This document shows, piece by piece, positions 31,199 to 33,001 of a DNA stretch of 33,001 nt; the first letter of the stretch is position 1, and the number at the start of each line of letters is the position of its first letter. The notes beneath the pieces are model-generated. The model was given only the letters and a program-made list of their open reading frames with translations, did not search any database and was not told the DNA's origin. A program made the position numbers and the translations under genes. Source of the DNA: an uncultured Silvanigrella sp. (GTDB taxonomy: Bacteria; Bdellovibrionota_B; Oligoflexia; Silvanigrellales; Silvanigrellaceae); assembly GCA_903932045.1 (NCBI GenBank), contig CAIZES010000170.1:1-33001 (forward strand), in the 5' to 3' direction.

Positions 31199-31638
31199 TC
31201 TTCTCATTTGTTAGAGTAGAAATATTCTATATTGTAAGTGCCCCTCTGATGTTGAACGCTTTGTCAAAGCAGCAAGCTGCAATTGGGCTAGAGAAAACGG
31301 TTTACACTGGATCCTTGGCGTAATATTTCGCGAAGGTGAGGGCAGGGCGCGAAAAAATATACTCTTATTTGACCCATTGTCACTAATTTGTGAGCGGAAT
31401 CTGAAGCTGCTGTGAGCAGACAAAACCGTCCGCAAAAGCCTACCGCAAAAAGTGATAAGAGCTTTGGTGGACCACGTCTATCACGAAACTCTTCTGCGCT
31501 GAGGGATTTAAAGGAGACGCCCTAGGATGGTGTTGGATTCTGTTTCGTTATCGGATATCTTTTTCGAAGATTTTCCGAGGTTTCAGGAGTTTTGAAAAAT
31601 TTCTGAAGTGTTTCGAAGCCTTTTTTTTGGGTGTCATT
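31199..31638. other. Gene-less stretch between iorB and panB
   Basis: No supported gene in 440 bases. There is no clear terminator after iorB; GCAG-CAAG-CTGC near 31270 lacks a T-run. A nested inverted repeat, GTGATA (31452-31457) with TATCAC (31479-31484) around TGGT/ACCA, could fold in RNA. A 37-codon basic frame from GTG 31412 to 31525, and a 22-codon frame from ATG 31527 after AAAGGAG, are both open, but too short and too weakly supported to call. TTTTTTTT at 31619-31626 lies 13 bases before panB. Confidence 0.5.
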
Positions 31639-32457
31639 ATGTCGTATGTTTCCTCTGATAGCGTCGGAGTTAAGAAGAAAGTTCGCGTCCCGGATATTAG
31701 GTCTCGGAAGGGGGGAAAAAAAATTACATGCCTTACTTGCTACGATGCTTCTTTTGCTCGAATTTTGGAGCAAACCAGCATTGATCTTGTACTTGTTGGT
31801 GATAGTCTTGGAAATGTGATTCAGGGCGCGTCCTCTACTACGTGCGTTACCGTAGATGATGTAGCCTATCATACCCGTTGTGTCGCGGCTGCTCTAAGAC
31901 ATCCTCTTCTGGTTTCGGACATGCCATTTGGAACCGCTGGATTTTCCTTCGAAGTGGCCTTCTCGTCCGCTCAGAAGCTCATTCGTGCGGGTGCTGAGGC
32001 CGTAAAAATTGAAGGCGCAACACCTGAAATATGTACTCAAATTTCGCACCTAGTGCGGCACGGGATTCCGGTGCTTGGACACATTGGCTTATTGCCACAA
32101 AGCGTTCATATGGTTGGTGGATATCGAGTACAGGGGCGTGGGGTTGGAGACTGCGATCGGTTGATTTCAGAGGCAAGAGCCCTCCGCGATGCGGGCTGCT
32201 TTGGCATTGTTGTCGAGTTGGTACCTTCTGACGTTGCGAAGTCCTTGTCGCACTCTATCGACATTCCGGTCATCGGAATTGGAGCTGGTTGCGGCTGTGA
32301 CGGTCAGATTTTGGTGTTGAATGATATGCTTGGAATGAATCTTTCGTTTTCTCCAAAATATCTTAAGCATTTTTCTCTAGTTGAGAAGATTGTGCGGGAA
32401 GCTATTGAACGTTACTGTTACGAGACCTGTGAGGGAGTTTTTCCGTCCGAAGATTAA
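31639..32457 (+). CDS. panB: 3-methyl-2-oxobutanoate hydroxymethyltransferase
   Basis: PanB adds a hydroxymethyl group from methylene-tetrahydrofolate to 2-oxoisovalerate, giving ketopantoate, the first step toward pantothenate and coenzyme A. The 272-aa barrel shows LTCYDASFARILEQ, LVGDSLGNVIQG (metal Asp), VSDMPFGTAGF, AVKIEGA with the catalytic Glu region, IPVLGHIGLLPQSVHMVGGYRVQG and IGIGAGCGCDGQILVLNDMLGM. The ATG at 31639 is chosen by family length, although its ribosome site is poor; a TTG four codons earlier is the other option. panC and panD are not in the window. A small Fe-S protein gene follows 16 bases later. Confidence 0.95.
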   Translation: MSYVSSDSVGVKKKVRVPDIRSRKGGKKITCLTCYDASFARILEQTSIDLVLVGDSLGNVIQGASSTTCVTVDDVAYHTRCVAAALRHPLLVSDMPFGTAGFSFEVAFSSAQKLIRAGAEAVKIEGATPEICTQISHLVRHGIPVLGHIGLLPQSVHMVGGYRVQGRGVGDCDRLISEARALRDAGCFGIVVELVPSDVAKSLSHSIDIPVIGIGAGCGCDGQILVLNDMLGMNLSFSPKYLKHFSLVEKIVREAIERYCYETCEGVFPSED

Positions 32458-32473
32458 CCTCTGGAGAGATTTT

Positions 32474-32707
32474 GTGTGTCCACTATCTATTAAAGAAATC
32501 AAAGAGCGTCGCCGAATTGTCTGCATTTGCCGCGCTATTCCCATGTTTCGTATTCGTGACGCTCTTCGCCTTCCTGACTGTCGGACGGTCGAAGATGTGA
32601 ACCGGATTACTGGTTGTGGTCGGGGTGATTGTGGCGGGAAACGTTGTCGTCCCGTTATCGAAGAGGTCCTTCAAGAGGCTTCACAATCAATTGATCTAAC
32701 TAGTTAA
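32474..32707 (+). CDS. BFD-like [2Fe-2S]-binding small protein
   Basis: A 77-aa protein with the BFD-like (bacterioferritin-associated ferredoxin, NifU-central) pattern: IVCICRAIPMFRIRDAL near the start, with C-x-C, then TVEDVNRITGCGRGDCGGKRCRPVIEEVL, in which a pair of cysteines several residues apart closes the cluster. There are extra cysteines in this second block compared with E. coli Bfd, so which four bind the cluster is uncertain. Such domains bind one [2Fe-2S] cluster and pass electrons or sense iron. GTG is the start because GGAGAG precedes it at short spacing and the frame upstream lies inside panB. It is co-directional with panB (16 bases) and lies just before the rRNA promoter. 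Confidence 0.7.
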   Translation: MCPLSIKEIKERRRIVCICRAIPMFRIRDALRLPDCRTVEDVNRITGCGRGDCGGKRCRPVIEEVLQEASQSIDLTS

Positions 32708-32783
32708 CATTTACGTATTTTCATACTTTGGGCGGTGTTCTGGAACAATCTGGCGCACGTAAGAAAGTTTTTTTGAGTTGTTG

Positions 32784-32812
32784 TTGACAGGCTCTATCCT
32801 TTGAACTAACAC
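32784..32812 (+). promoter_or_regulatory. Candidate ribosomal RNA operon promoter
   Basis: TTGACA (32784-32789), 17 bases, TAACAC (32807-32812). The -35 is perfect consensus, and the same -10 hexamer occurs before tuf. The structured, gene-less leader downstream supports an rRNA role. Confidence 0.5.
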
Positions 32813-33001
32813 CTCACTTCGCCGCCGATGAGGAGGCTAAAGGGAAAAATCCCTTGAGGGTTTTTGAAAACTGAAGAGTGAGAGACAGAGTGCGGGTTCG
32901 AAAGAACCAGAGGTTCGTAAGGACCTCAAATAAAAGTAAGAGAACAAGCTAGCGTAGCGAGCAGACGAGAGTTTGTAAGCTGCGAGAGACAGAGCATCAA
33001 A
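32813..33001 (+). other. Probable rRNA operon leader, cut by the window edge
   Basis: No open frame of note, but much structure: CCTCA/TGAGG with AGGAGG beside it (32812-32836), GGGA-AAAA-TCCC (about 32843-32854), GGTTC-GAAA-GAACC with a GNRA-type loop (about 32894-32907) and AGAGGT/ACCTC (about 32908-32927). TTTTTGAAAACTGAAGAG at 32858-32875 resembles the TTTGAAAACTGAA leader often seen before 16S genes. 16S itself is not in the window, so this remains an inference. Confidence 0.45.

Noticed and set aside
31412-31525. 37-aa basic peptide frame before panB
   Set aside because: Single GTG start with weak ribosome site, very short, no recognisable motif; described under the gene-less stretch instead.

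Overview
The window looks like a chromosomal stretch of a Gram-negative bacterium of moderate GC, most likely a proteobacterium or a delta-/Bdellovibrio-/Oligoflexia-like relative. The pointers are several lipoprotein-type signal peptides, class 2 (membrane) PyrD, HflK/HflC, FabI plus FabF, and a family-2-type indolepyruvate oxidoreductase pair. This placement is inference; the 16S gene that would settle it appears to lie just past the right edge. Most genes are housekeeping. I see no integrase, transposase, phage gene or CRISPR array.

Left third (1-9.8 kb): a split tetrapyrrole cluster. On the minus strand, cobA-hemD (fused), hemB and cbiB overlap by 4 bases at each junction. On the plus strand lie hemL-sirC and, further on, hemA-hemC. 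Together they encode every step from glutamyl-tRNA to uroporphyrinogen III, then precorrin-2 and sirohydrochlorin, with CbiB pointing to the corrinoid branch. A secreted von Willebrand A protein and a transglutaminase-like lipoprotein sit inside the cluster. The lipoprotein's ribosome-binding site is buried in a perfect 24-bp palindrome.

Middle (9.8-22.5 kb): a small secreted Cys-rich, glycine-zipper protein behind a perfect 21-bp dyad, a 63-aa membrane protein with pyrD, hflK-hflC, fabI, an unknown lipoprotein, serA followed by a DUF1015 gene, ridA, a membrane metallophosphoesterase, fabF and a HAD hydrolase. Repeats are concentrated here: a 14-bp tandem array running out of the hemC 3' end, a doubled 19-bp unit before hflK, and a 9-bp array after the DUF1015 gene.

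Right third (22.5-33 kb): a divergent ketoacyl synthase overlapping a methyltransferase gene, tRNA-His, a 172-aa membrane protein, tuf, hisC, iorA-iorB, panB and a small BFD-like iron-sulfur protein. The window ends in what looks like a ribosomal RNA promoter and structured leader. Promoter-like sites before tuf, hisC and the rRNA leader share TTGAC(A/C), a 17-bp spacer and a TAACRC-like -10.

Most interesting for follow-up: the SD-burying palindrome (7338-7361), the dyad plus Cys-rich glycine-zipper gene (9819-10231), the ketoacyl synthase/methyltransferase pair with a Trp-rich insertion (22492-25142), and the operator-like dyad in the cobA-hemD promoter (2977-2998).
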